Assembly: GCF_963517015.1 (NCBI RefSeq)
Contig: NZ_CAUQDV010000001.1
Coordinates: 750,001-814,000 of the forward strand
Direction of reading: 5' to 3'
Source: an uncultured Devosia sp.
GTDB taxonomy: Bacteria; Pseudomonadota; Alphaproteobacteria; Rhizobiales; Devosiaceae
DNA: 64,000 nt
Under the pieces are notes generated by a model. The model was given only the letters and a program-made list of their open reading frames with translations. It searched no databases and had not been told where the DNA came from. Shown here piece by piece: positions 57,126 through 64,000 of the stretch. Made by a program: the position numbers and the translations under genes. Numbering within the stretch: the stretch's first letter is position 1; every line of letters starts with the position of its first letter.

Positions 57126-57821
57126 TTATTCCGCCAAAGCGTCCTGGTAGCGCTCGGACACCTCGGACCAGTTCACCACATCCCACCACGTGCTGAGATA
57201 TTCGGCCCGGCGGTTGTTGTAAGTCAGGTAATAGGCGTGCTCCCAAACATCGTTGCCTAGGATCGGCGTGCCCTTGACCTCGGCGACATCCATCAGAGGA
57301 TTATCCTGGTTGGGCGTCGAGGTAATTTCGAGCTGGCCCGCCTCGTTGACGATCAGCCAGACCCAGCCGGAACCGAACTGGGCTGCGCCCTTGGCTTCGA
57401 ATTCGGCCTTAAAATCGTCCATCGAGCCATAGACGGTTTCGATGGCCGAGGTCAGATCGGAGCTGGCTTCGCCGACACCGTCTGCTGGCGCCATGGTCTC
57501 CCAGAAGAAAGTGTGGTTCCAGTGCCCGCCGGCATTGTTGCGAATAGCGGGGGGATAGGTACCTGCCGCGCCAACCAATTCCTCCAGCGTTGCCGTTACC
57601 GGCGCATCTCCGCCCTTGATGGCTTCGTTGAGCTTATCCACATAACTCTGATGGTGCTTGCCGTGGTGCAGCTCCATTGTTTCAGCACTGATCACTGGCT
57701 GTAGAGCGCCATATTCATAGGGCAGATCAGGCAAGGTAAACGGCGATGTCGTCTGTGCCAGAGCCGGCACTGTCGCAAAAGCGATAGCCGCGACGGTCAG
57801 CGAACGGGTCAGAACCTGCAT
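57126..57821 (-). CDS. exported Fe/Mn superoxide dismutase
   Basis: 231 aa. Metal ligands: His in METMELHHGKHH region, His in GGHWNHTFFWE, Asp and His in GNDVWEHAYYL. FTLPDLPYEYGALQPVIS is the usual beginning, but it is preceded by a cleavable signal (LTVAAIAFATVPALAQT), so this copy is periplasmic. Most SodB/SodA proteins are cytosolic. A hairpin (about 57087-57112) follows. It stands with its own promoter region upstream. Confidence 0.92.
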   Translation of the reverse strand: MQVLTRSLTVAAIAFATVPALAQTTSPFTLPDLPYEYGALQPVISAETMELHHGKHHQSYVDKLNEAIKGGDAPVTATLEELVGAAGTYPPAIRNNAGGHWNHTFFWETMAPADGVGEASSDLTSAIETVYGSMDDFKAEFEAKGAAQFGSGWVWLIVNEAGQLEITSTPNQDNPLMDVAEVKGTPILGNDVWEHAYYLTYNNRRAEYLSTWWDVVNWSEVSERYQDALAE

Positions 57822-57920
57822 TATTTCACTCCTCTTGAACCCTTGGGCAACGGGACGAGGGGAGCGGTGTTCCGGGCTATGTGGAAATCTCAGCGCACAA
57901 TGATGTCAGACCCCGCCTCA

Positions 57921-57973
57921 CTGTCCGCTCTTCGGAAGGCGCGTTAGTTCGACGGACGGCTGGAATGGGGCGC
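57921..57973 (+). repeat. dispersed repeat, copy 3
   Basis: CTGTCCGCTCTTCGGAA ... GGCTGGAATGGGGCGCC, at the left junction of the tandem duplication. Confidence 0.6.
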
Positions 57974-58148
57974 CTTCCGGCACTTGTCAGCGCAAGCTTG
58001 CGTGTCACATCTCTGACCGCTATCCTATTTCTGCACACATCAGGGTCGGGTATATGCCCCGTCCGTTGCCCGTCTATAGCGGCCGAGTGCAGGGGCGCCT
58101 TTGCAGGTCGCGGCAACTTTCTGGATCGTCATCGATCTTGGAAGTGCC

Positions 58149-58454
58149 ATGCCAAAGCTCAGCAAACTACGTGATCAAGCCAGCGACAAACAAGGCGGCA
58201 AATGCTGGTATTGTGGCTGCGCCATGCTGCCAGCCTCGGACAAAAGTTCAGCCAGGTGCACCGCGGAACACCTTCGTGCGCGATGCGATGGCGGCAAAAA
58301 TATTCCTGAAAACGTCGTGGCTGCTTGTTGGCTCTGCAACAACCGGCGTCACCGGCGAAAAGTGCCGCCGTCACCGAGACGCTACAGAAAGCTCGTTCGT
58401 AAGCGGCTTTCCAAGGGGCGTTGGGTCGTTTCAGCGTCGGCAACATTGCCATGA
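58149..58454 (+). CDS. small HNH-nuclease-like protein, copy 1
   Basis: 101 aa from ATG 58149 (MPKLSKLRDQASDKQGGKC) with GGAAG upstream. Zinc/HNH pattern: CWYCG, TAEHLRARCDGG, AACWLCNNRRHRRK. The His of TAEH is the likely catalytic residue and the cysteine pairs hold structural zinc. Basic C-terminal tail (KLVRKRLSKGRW). HNH proteins of this size occur as phage/island nucleases or restriction-like enzymes. Identical to the next copy; a third related gene lies at 61068. Confidence 0.8.
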   Translation: MPKLSKLRDQASDKQGGKCWYCGCAMLPASDKSSARCTAEHLRARCDGGKNIPENVVAACWLCNNRRHRRKVPPSPRRYRKLVRKRLSKGRWVVSASATLP

Positions 58455-58470
58455 ATTTTGCAGGATCTGA

Positions 58471-58522
58471 TGTCCGCTTTTGGGAGGCCGCGCTAGGAGC
58501 CGCAATGACCGAAATGGGGCGC
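58471..58522 (+). repeat. dispersed repeat, copy 4 (near consensus)
   Basis: TGTCCGCTTTTGGGAGG, about 20 variable bases, then GCAATGACCGAAATGGGGCG. Consensus over nine copies: TGTCCGCTTTYGGGAA, 15-25 variable bases, TGACCGRAATGGGGCGC. Confidence 0.7.
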
Positions 58523-58697
58523 CTTCCGGCACTTGTCAGCGCAAGCTTGCGTGTCACATCTCTGACCGCTATCCTATTTCTGCACACATCAGGGTCGGGT
58601 ATATGCCCCGTCCGTTGCCCGTCTATAGCGGCCGAGTGCAGGGGCGCCTTTGCAGGTCGCGGCAACTTTCTGGATCGTCATCGATCTTGGAAGTGCC

Positions 58698-59003
58698 ATG
58701 CCAAAGCTCAGCAAACTACGTGATCAAGCCAGCGACAAACAAGGCGGCAAATGCTGGTATTGTGGCTGCGCCATGCTGCCAGCCTCGGACAAAAGTTCAG
58801 CCAGGTGCACCGCGGAACACCTTCGTGCGCGATGCGATGGCGGCAAAAATATTCCTGAAAACGTCGTGGCTGCTTGTTGGCTCTGCAACAACCGGCGTCA
58901 CCGGCGAAAAGTGCCGCCGTCACCGAGACGCTACAGAAAGCTCGTTCGTAAGCGGCTTTCCAAGGGGCGTTGGGTCGTTTCAGCGTCGGCAACATTGCCA
59001 TGA
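58698..59003 (+). CDS. small HNH-nuclease-like protein, copy 2
   Basis: Exact repeat of the 58149-58454 gene, 549 bases further on, with the same 101-aa product, upstream region and tail. Identity of both coding and non-coding parts says the duplication is recent. HNH motif CWYCG, TAEHLRARCDGG, AACWLCNNRRHRRK. Confidence 0.8.
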   Translation: MPKLSKLRDQASDKQGGKCWYCGCAMLPASDKSSARCTAEHLRARCDGGKNIPENVVAACWLCNNRRHRRKVPPSPRRYRKLVRKRLSKGRWVVSASATLP

Positions 59004-59019
59004 ATTTTGCAGGATCTGA

Positions 59020-59072
59020 TGTCCGCTTTTGGGAGGCCGCGCTAGGAGCCGCAATGACCGAAATGGGGCGCT
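59020..59072 (+). repeat. dispersed repeat, copy 5
   Basis: Same sequence as copy 4, one unit later, marking the right junction of the tandem array. Confidence 0.7.
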
Positions 59073-59237
59073 GAGTCGACCACCTGCTCCCGGCTATTCT
59101 AACGACTAGCGGGTCCGGGGCAGCGAGCGGTCAGGCAGCTCTGGACGGGGCGGTCCAAGCAGACACTCGTTACCGTTGCGCCCGCAAATCAGTGTCCGGT
59201 CGCCATTGCGTAATACGTCCCAAGCCGGCGTGAGCGC

Positions 59238-60707
59238 CTACTCACAATCGCATTCGTTGAAATATTGACCTCCGAACTGAAGCGCGCCAGTTGCGAAGAG
59301 TGCGGGGAGCTGCGTCTGAATACCTTGGAGCGTTGCCAAGAGCTTTTCTGTGCCGACATCGTTTCTGGCGTAAAGCATTGTATTTTGGTCCATCTGTTCG
59401 GTCCGCAACACGGCTTGCAAATTTGCTAGGGTTATTGCTGGTCGGTCGCCGAATACCCGCGTGAGATCCAGCTTGTCGCGCTGCCCCACACTAAAGTCTG
59501 TGATCTGGCTCGCAGTCCATCCGGGCCTGGACAGTGCAAAAATGTCTGCGCCCGATCCGCCAGTCATCGCGTCGTTGTTGTAAGGGGAAACCAGAACGTC
59601 GTCGCCACGCCCTCCCAGCAGAACGCTGCCCTCCGCGTTTCCAACAAGGAAGTCGTCTCCATTGCCGCCGTCCAGCAACGACTTGCCGCCAAGGCCAAAC
59701 TGATCTCGTTCGCCAGCGTAGATACGATCGTCGCCATCCTCGCCAAAGAGCTGGTCTTCTCCCAAGCCTCCGGTGACGATGTCATTGCCGGGACCGCCAA
59801 AGATTGTGTCGTTACCGTCCTTGCCAAACAGCCAGTCGTTCCCGTCAGACGCCATCATGGTATCAACGCCGCTCGTTCCAGTCAGCGTGTCATTCCCAGA
59901 GGTGCCATAGTATTCGTACTGGTGAGCTTCATTCACGTATCCCAAGTACTCGTAGGTCGGGATGGTGATGTTTACGGCCTTTTCGCCCATATCGCCTCCG
60001 GCCAGGCGCACTCGGATTGGGAAGCTTTCGAACTCACCCTGACTGCCTTCGGTGTCTTGCAAGGTATATGTGTAGTCGCCATTGGCTTGGATCGTAAGCA
60101 TGCCATAGCGCCCGCGAACTGTTGCGCTGCCTTCGTCAAGCGCAACTTCGCCGCTCTCGGTGGTTGCGCTAACCACAACCGCGCCAGCGCTTATGTCGTC
60201 AGGGACAACCTTGAAAGCGTTGGAGCTGATAGATCTCTCGTCATCATGCGTCGCATACAGGCTGCAATTGCTGTCGGGCAGTCTGTAGTACCCAGTGCCG
60301 GCGTCCCGCATCAGTTCGCTAACGACCGTCGCTTGTACAGTCCCTGCGCTGGGGACCAAATCCGACGCGCCCGCGACGCTCTCGGCTGCGCCAACTAGCA
60401 GCGCGCCAATCGCGATACCTGCTCCGTTGCCTAGCCACTTCAACCTGTTGCTGCCCAGGAGCCCGCCTGCGATCATACAGGCCGCCCCAATCGCCACGCC
60501 GCCTACAACGAATAGCCAGCCACTGGAGTGCCACAGGTCACTGCCGGTGGGAATTGCGATCTGGGTAAGGCCGCCGAAAAGGCCCGCAGATCCGAGAAGC
60601 ACGCCCCCGCCGTGCGTTGCAATCGTTCCCGCGTTTTTTACTATTCTGCCGCGAGGTAATTCAGCAGCGGTAGAGCCGGTGTCTGCAGCGGTCATTTGCT
60701 CATCCAA
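59238..60707 (-). CDS. RTX/hemolysin-type calcium-binding repeat protein with hydrophobic N-terminus
   Basis: 489 aa. Residues about 20-125 are Gly/Ala-rich with two or three hydrophobic segments (WLFVVGGVAIGAACMIAGGL). Residues about 150-245 resemble a VCBS/cadherin-like domain (TVRGRYGMLTIQANGDYTYT). Then come RTX nonapeptide repeats (GNDTIFGGPGNDIVTGG, GDDRIYAG, GNGDDFLVG, GRGDDVLV) and a C-terminal block (DIFALSRPGW, DFSVGQRDKLDL). Secretion through a type I exporter is usual for RTX proteins; no exporter genes are nearby. The membrane-like N-terminus is unusual and suggests a surface-anchored protein. Confidence 0.85.
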   Translation of the reverse strand: MDEQMTAADTGSTAAELPRGRIVKNAGTIATHGGGVLLGSAGLFGGLTQIAIPTGSDLWHSSGWLFVVGGVAIGAACMIAGGLLGSNRLKWLGNGAGIAIGALLVGAAESVAGASDLVPSAGTVQATVVSELMRDAGTGYYRLPDSNCSLYATHDDERSISSNAFKVVPDDISAGAVVVSATTESGEVALDEGSATVRGRYGMLTIQANGDYTYTLQDTEGSQGEFESFPIRVRLAGGDMGEKAVNITIPTYEYLGYVNEAHQYEYYGTSGNDTLTGTSGVDTMMASDGNDWLFGKDGNDTIFGGPGNDIVTGGLGEDQLFGEDGDDRIYAGERDQFGLGGKSLLDGGNGDDFLVGNAEGSVLLGGRGDDVLVSPYNNDAMTGGSGADIFALSRPGWTASQITDFSVGQRDKLDLTRVFGDRPAITLANLQAVLRTEQMDQNTMLYARNDVGTEKLLATLQGIQTQLPALFATGALQFGGQYFNECDCE

Positions 60708-61067
60708 GTTCCCAATGCATTAGTCTGGAAGAGTGCTTTTCAGTCAACAAGTAATCGGGACCTGTAGGGACGCTTCTTCAGCGCGGAAGCCGCCAGTCCG
60801 TTCCCACCCCAAGCAGGTCGTTGGTTAGGTGAATGACTATGGCTGCTTTCGGGAGTTCGCCAAGTGTCGTCTATTGACTGGAATGGGGCGCGTTGCAGGC
60901 GTCTTTCTGCGCACGCTTGCTTGTCACTAGTACCACCGCTATTCTGTTTCTGCACACATCAGGGTCGGGTATATGCCCCGTCCGTTGCCCGCTCGTAGCG
61001 GCCGGGTGCAGGGGCGCCTATGCAGGTCGCGGCAACTTTCTGGATCGTCATTGATCTCGGAAGTGCC
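60708..61067. other. intergenic, repeat copy 6 and upstream part of the HNH unit
   Basis: 360 bases without a gene. It holds a dispersed repeat (60841-60892), and from about 60880 the same upstream sequence as the 549-bp unit, diverged by roughly a tenth to a fifth. Confidence 0.55.
60841..60892 (+). repeat. dispersed repeat, copy 6
   Basis: GGCTGCTTTCGGGAGTTCG ... GACTGGAATGGGGCGCGTT. Confidence 0.6.
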
Positions 61068-61913
61068 ATGCCAAAGCTCAGCAAACTGCGTGACCAAGCC
61101 TACATCCGCCAAAACGGGAAATGCTGGTTCTGTGGCCGCAGCATGTCGCCGGCCTCAGACACAGGTTCATCTAGATGCACCGCAGAGCACCTTCGCGCGC
61201 GATGCGACGGTGGCCAAGATGTTCTCCAAAACATCGTGGCTGCTTGTTGGCTTTGTAACAGCCGGAGGCATCGGCGAAAGGCGCCACTGGTACCCGAGGA
61301 CTATAGGAAGTTCGTGCGCAATCGACTTGCCGAGGGCCGATGGACCGTTTTTTTGCCCGGAACAGGCGTCCTGAAGTCTGCAGGAACTAATGTCCGCTTC
61401 TGGGAAGCGGCAGTCTGGACCGCAACGACTGCAATGGGGCGCGTTGCCGACCGGCCTCTTCCGACTCCATTTCCGCTGTTTGAGTGTGGCCAAAGATCTT
61501 TGAGGGCGGACATGCCGGTTGCGCAGGCAATTCATCACGCACGTCTTGGCATTCAGGTTCACAGGCTGACTTCATACGCGGCATACCGGCTGCTCCGGAA
61601 ACTATCCACGGGAGCGGCCGTAACTTCATCGGGAACTACGGGATTTCCCTCATTCCTGTGGAGGGCGGGCACCGCCGCACTGCCCGCTCTCCACTTCTTT
61701 TCGGAACGACTTGGCCACGCTGCCATTGATGCCCGCCGGCGCTCTATCTGCCCCCAAGGTGCCAGTGCAATGCCTCCCAAGCGTCGGGCCGAAGGTCGCT
61801 GCCAAGCGGCGCCTCCGGCGACAGTCACACCGAAGGCGGCGACGCGCGAGCGTGAAATTGCGCCTTACGGCGGTATGTCAAAATTAAGTGCCAGCGCTTC
61901 AGTGGGGGTATAG
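61068..61913 (+). CDS. HNH-like protein, diverged third copy with read-through extension
   Basis: The first 110 residues are a diverged version of the 58149 gene (MPKLSKLRDQAYIRQNGKC, then CWFCG, TAEHLRARCDGG, AACWLCNSRRHRRK). The stop codon found in the other copies is missing, so the frame continues through a dispersed repeat (61390-61442) and on to 61913. The extension (281 aa in total) has no recognisable domain and may be accidental; the functional gene may be only about 330 bases long. Confidence 0.65.
   Translation: MPKLSKLRDQAYIRQNGKCWFCGRSMSPASDTGSSRCTAEHLRARCDGGQDVLQNIVAACWLCNSRRHRRKAPLVPEDYRKFVRNRLAEGRWTVFLPGTGVLKSAGTNVRFWEAAVWTATTAMGRVADRPLPTPFPLFECGQRSLRADMPVAQAIHHARLGIQVHRLTSYAAYRLLRKLSTGAAVTSSGTTGFPSFLWRAGTAALPALHFFSERLGHAAIDARRRSICPQGASAMPPKRRAEGRCQAAPPATVTPKAATREREIAPYGGMSKLSASASVGV
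61390..61442 (+). repeat. dispersed repeat, copy 7
   Basis: TGTCCGCTTCTGGGAAGCG ... GACTGCAATGGGGCGCGTT, inside the extended third HNH frame. Confidence 0.6.
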
Positions 61914-62213
61914 TGTGATCGTCATCGGCACCGACATCCCCTCTCTGCCCAGGCTGTCAAATAACAGCGCTTCTCCCGCGGGGACGGACCACCTGCAATC
62001 ACACAAGCAGCTGCGCGTGTCCTCCTAGAGGGCCAGCATTGGATTGTGCGCATTGGCAGTGCCAATGCTCTCCATTCAGTCCGCTTCCATTTTGAGAAGA
62101 CTGCTCAGCTGTACGCGGAGGCACACCGAGCAGTCTTCGGCATGCCGGATGAAACGACCACGCTTATGCACGTGTCGCAGGTTGCAAACACCCCAATCCC
62201 TCTGGAGGCCGAT

Positions 62214-62483
62214 ATGTCAAAGACGTTCCGCATCATCGATCTTCGCAGCACGGTGATCGACGCCGTGGAGAGAACGGTGGAAGCGAATTCTCCCGAGGCT
62301 GCAGTCGACCATGCCATGGGCTTGGACACTGTCCGCAGCGGCGCCCGCAAGGATCTGGTCGCACGTGTCTATTGGCAGCTGTCGCCAAGCGAACCCACGA
62401 ACATGGTGCGGCTTTACCGCCGGCTTGACCCAGAACGGGCAATGGAAAGGCTGGCTCGCGATAAGCATGAACCCCAGGGTTAG
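62214..62483 (+). CDS. unknown 89-aa protein
   Basis: ATG 62214 has GGAGG six bases upstream; the 56 codons upstream in frame are rejected. The product begins MSKTFRIIDLRSTVIDAVER and contains PEAAVDHAMGLDTVRSGAR, then LVARVYWQLSPSEPTNMVRL. Likely a small alpha/beta protein; no family recognised. It starts a run of small plus-strand genes each with its own good ribosome site. Confidence 0.65.
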   Translation: MSKTFRIIDLRSTVIDAVERTVEANSPEAAVDHAMGLDTVRSGARKDLVARVYWQLSPSEPTNMVRLYRRLDPERAMERLARDKHEPQG

Positions 62484-62674
62484 TTTCCTACCCCGGCTCG
62501 GCAGCTCTAGTTGGCAACCATTGATGCTCGTCGCCGTTACCCGCCGCGCTGGTAGGTGATTGCCCAATCTACCGCCAGCCTCGCTACCAGGACGCTGCCT
62601 GTTTGCGATGAGCCCGAGGGGACGACCTCCACCTCGGGCTCAGCAGTTTCTGCTTCTGATAGAGGAGACCCTTG

Positions 62675-62929
62675 ATGCTCCAGTTCGATTTTAGAAGCCG
62701 AAATGGAACACTGCTAGTCGATGCCTATTTTGCTGAGTCGATCGACGCGATACCTGAAACCTTTCGACGAAACCTGCTCTATCCAACCCTGGCCGCGCCC
62801 ACCGACTACTGGCAGACGGCTGCTCTCCTCGCCGAAGTGAGCCGTAAGGGCTATGCGAGCATCAGCCGATATAGCCTGGTTGAGAAGACTAAACCGCGGC
62901 CTAGGCCGCCAACGGCATTGATTTCATAA
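62675..62929 (+). CDS. unknown 84-aa protein
   Basis: ATG 62675 preceded by GAGGAG. Starts MLQFDFRSRNGTLLVDAYF, contains PTDYWQTAALLAEVSRKGYA and a basic Pro-rich end. No recognised domain. The spacing and ribosome site support a real gene. Confidence 0.6.
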   Translation: MLQFDFRSRNGTLLVDAYFAESIDAIPETFRRNLLYPTLAAPTDYWQTAALLAEVSRKGYASISRYSLVEKTKPRPRPPTALIS

Positions 62930-63041
62930 GCGAAAATGGCGCTGTGAGACTGCCTTGCCAAGAAGAGGCGATGAACGACCGATCTGGCCTGTGGTGGAAC
63001 TACCGAGCTGCCTTCTGCGTCTCTCAGAAAAGGAGACAGCA

Positions 63042-63256
63042 ATGGTCAGAGAATACTTGGTGGTGGTGAGGGACTTCCAATGGTGGGTGCTGATCGACGG
63101 CGTTCGGTGGGCCCATACCTGAGCAGCGCTGTTGCCGACGGGTCCGCAATATCCTTGGCGAAACTCGACTTTAAAGCAGGTCAAAAGGCAAGGGTGGCTG
63201 TTGAAGAGGACAAACTGAGGATCGTCTATGACAGTGAATTACCAGACCCAAAGTAG
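63042..63256 (+). pseudogene. small gene broken by one base (DUF2188-like plan)
   Basis: ATG 63042 has AAGGAG upstream. The frame MVREYLVVVRDFQWWVLIDG stops early at 63122. Adding one G near 63107 joins it to VGPYLSSAVADGSAISLA, then LDFKAGQKARVAVEEDKLRI and DSELPDPK up to 63256: a sensible protein of about 71 aa. Either a recent single-base deletion or a sequencing error. Confidence 0.6.
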
Positions 63257-63316
63257 CGCAGGCGGGAACTGCAGCTCGCCCACACCGTTGGCCGCTCTCC
63301 AAAGCAGGAGATGACC

Positions 63317-63490
63317 ATGGCCTTGCCACCGCCTGAACCAAACCCAAACGAATTTCCACCGCCGCCGGATGTGAAGCCCATCGACAATCCCGACCGCGAC
63401 CCCTTCCAGCACCCCCCAGAGCCGCACGAGGAAGATCCTCACGATCCCGGGACTGTACCGTTGCCCGAGGATTTGCCGCCGCCGGTATGA
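63317..63490 (+). CDS. proline-rich 57-aa protein
   Basis: ATG 63317 (or 63311) with AGGAG upstream. About one third proline, with many Asp, Glu and Asn: MALPPPEPNPNEFPPPP, then DVKPIDNPDRDPFQHPPEPH and LPEDLPPPV at the end. Certainly disordered; a small secreted, scaffold or linker-type peptide. Very similar codon pattern to neighbours. No family known. Confidence 0.5.
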   Translation: MALPPPEPNPNEFPPPPDVKPIDNPDRDPFQHPPEPHEEDPHDPGTVPLPEDLPPPV

Positions 63491-63807
63491 CTACCGAAAC
63501 CTCATATAGTAAGTGTCTCCGATGTTATCGCCGCGTGTTTCAATGCCGTGGCGCGGGCTACTATTGGCGCCGTCAATGAAACCAAAGAAGATTTTGCTCT
63601 GCGTCGGGGAATGCGCGCTCATGGCATGGCCATCGCTTGTTCAGAAAGCCTACCGCTACTCCCAATTGGCGACCAGAGTTCACTGCATTGACAAGATGGC
63701 ATCAGGCCGAGACGTCCGCTTTCGGGAATTTGCTTGCCCGCTTTGAATGACCGCAATGGGGCGCTTCGCCGACGGTTTGAACTAACCGTCGGCAAAGACT
63801 TTGAGGG
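63491..63807. other. intergenic, repeat copy 8 and a dyad
   Basis: No supported gene. It contains a dispersed repeat (63713-63764) and the perfect dyad GCCGACGGTT-TGAACT-AACCGTCGGC (63768-63793) behind the integrase stop, which may terminate it although it lacks a T-run. Confidence 0.5.
63713..63764 (+). repeat. dispersed repeat, copy 8
   Basis: CGTCCGCTTTCGGGAATTTG ... TGAATGACCGCAATGGGGCG, next to an integrase gene. Confidence 0.65.
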
Positions 63808-64000
63808 TCAGATTTCCGTGGCCTCAGACAGCGATAGGGCGTCGTCGACGTCTACGCCGAGATAGCGAACTGTGTTCTCGATCTTGCTGTGACCAAGCAG
63901 GATTTGAATGGCCCGCAAATTTCCTGTGGCCTTGTAGATGAGCGACGCCTTGGTTCGACGAAGCGAATGGGCCCCATATTCCTCTGGCGTAAGACCGATA
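63808..64000 (-). CDS. C-terminus of a tyrosine recombinase (runs off the window)
   Basis: Partial frame on the minus strand, stop at 63808. The final 64 residues include GAHSLRRTKASLIYKATG, the His/Arg motif of the catalytic core, then LLGHSKIENTVRYLGVD with the second His and the Tyr nucleophile. The catalytic His-x-x-Arg reads HSLRR. The rest of the gene lies beyond the window edge, suggesting an island there. Confidence 0.9.
   Translation of the reverse strand, partial: IGLTPEEYGAHSLRRTKASLIYKATGNLRAIQILLGHSKIENTVRYLGVDVDDALSLSEATEI

Larger units (their letters stand above)
57965..59062 (+). repeat. 549-bp tandem duplication carrying an HNH gene
   Basis: Two head-to-tail copies, 57965-58513 and 58514-59062, identical in every line I compared, followed by the first bases of a third unit (ATGGGGCGC at 59065). 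Each unit carries one HNH gene and one dispersed repeat at its right end. The unit boundaries fall inside the dispersed repeat. Confidence 0.9.

Noticed and set aside
57881..58174. 97-codon frame upstream of the HNH gene and its repeated counterparts
   Set aside because: Part of the repeated unit's non-coding leader; no ribosome site and not preserved in the diverged third unit.

Overview
The window reads as about 64 kb of a GC-rich alphaproteobacterial chromosome, most likely Hyphomicrobiales and possibly Devosia-like. That placement is inference from the style of the rRNA, RNase P RNA, initiator tRNA and housekeeping proteins; no database was searched.

Layout. 0-3.1 kb: the 3' part of an rRNA operon (23S, 5S, terminator). 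3.2-12.8 kb: ordinary chromosomal genes (MscS-type channel, lytic transglycosylase, two paralogous alpha/beta hydrolases, Bfd-bacterioferritin, DUF599 protein, aldo/keto reductase). 12.97 kb: initiator tRNA-fMet, with a large serine recombinase whose last codons lie inside the tRNA. 15.35-15.76 kb: RNase P RNA. 15.9-36.3 kb: accessory island. It carries an HU protein, a KfrA-like regulator with its own palindrome, two soluble AAA+/M41 metalloproteases in one strand-coherent cluster, a pair of tandem paralogues of unknown function, an active-looking and a degenerate tyrosine recombinase, a GIY-YIG/DUF4357-like protein, an excisionase-like protein, a frameshifted DUF4238 gene and a truncated cysteine desulfurase. 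Two tiny Arg/Trp-tailed membrane peptides sit near its two ends.

36.6-45.7 kb: one long minus-strand catabolic operon (periplasmic binding protein, DadA-like oxidoreductase, RidA, Dpp/Opp-type ABC transporter, FMN alpha-hydroxy-acid oxidase) facing a divergent LysR regulator. The oxidase carries Tyr where the family has its catalytic His. 46.3-52.1 kb: a CBASS anti-phage locus of the short type II kind: CD-NTase, E2-like protein, patatin phospholipase and a DUF2235 (Tle1-like) hydrolase. It is preceded by a 31-codon leader ORF and faces a CapW-like WYL repressor fused in operon to an MNT-type nucleotidyltransferase. 52.4-57.8 kb: stress and metabolic genes (AI-2E transporter, GFA protein, ExoD, PQQ-type sugar dehydrogenase, exported superoxide dismutase). 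57.9-64 kb: a plastic zone with an exact-looking 549-bp tandem duplication carrying an HNH protein, a diverged third copy, an RTX-type protein, several very small genes and the C-terminus of another integrase. Nine copies of a roughly 53-bp intergenic repeat, all in the same orientation, are scattered from 52.1 to 63.8 kb.

The best candidate for an undescribed system is the 18.3-27.2 kb cluster: two cytosolic AAA+/M41 proteases with a shared non-membrane N-terminal region, a KfrA-like autoregulated protein, a hidden 55-codon gene and several unknowns. The CBASS locus is a recognisable system with unusual additions.
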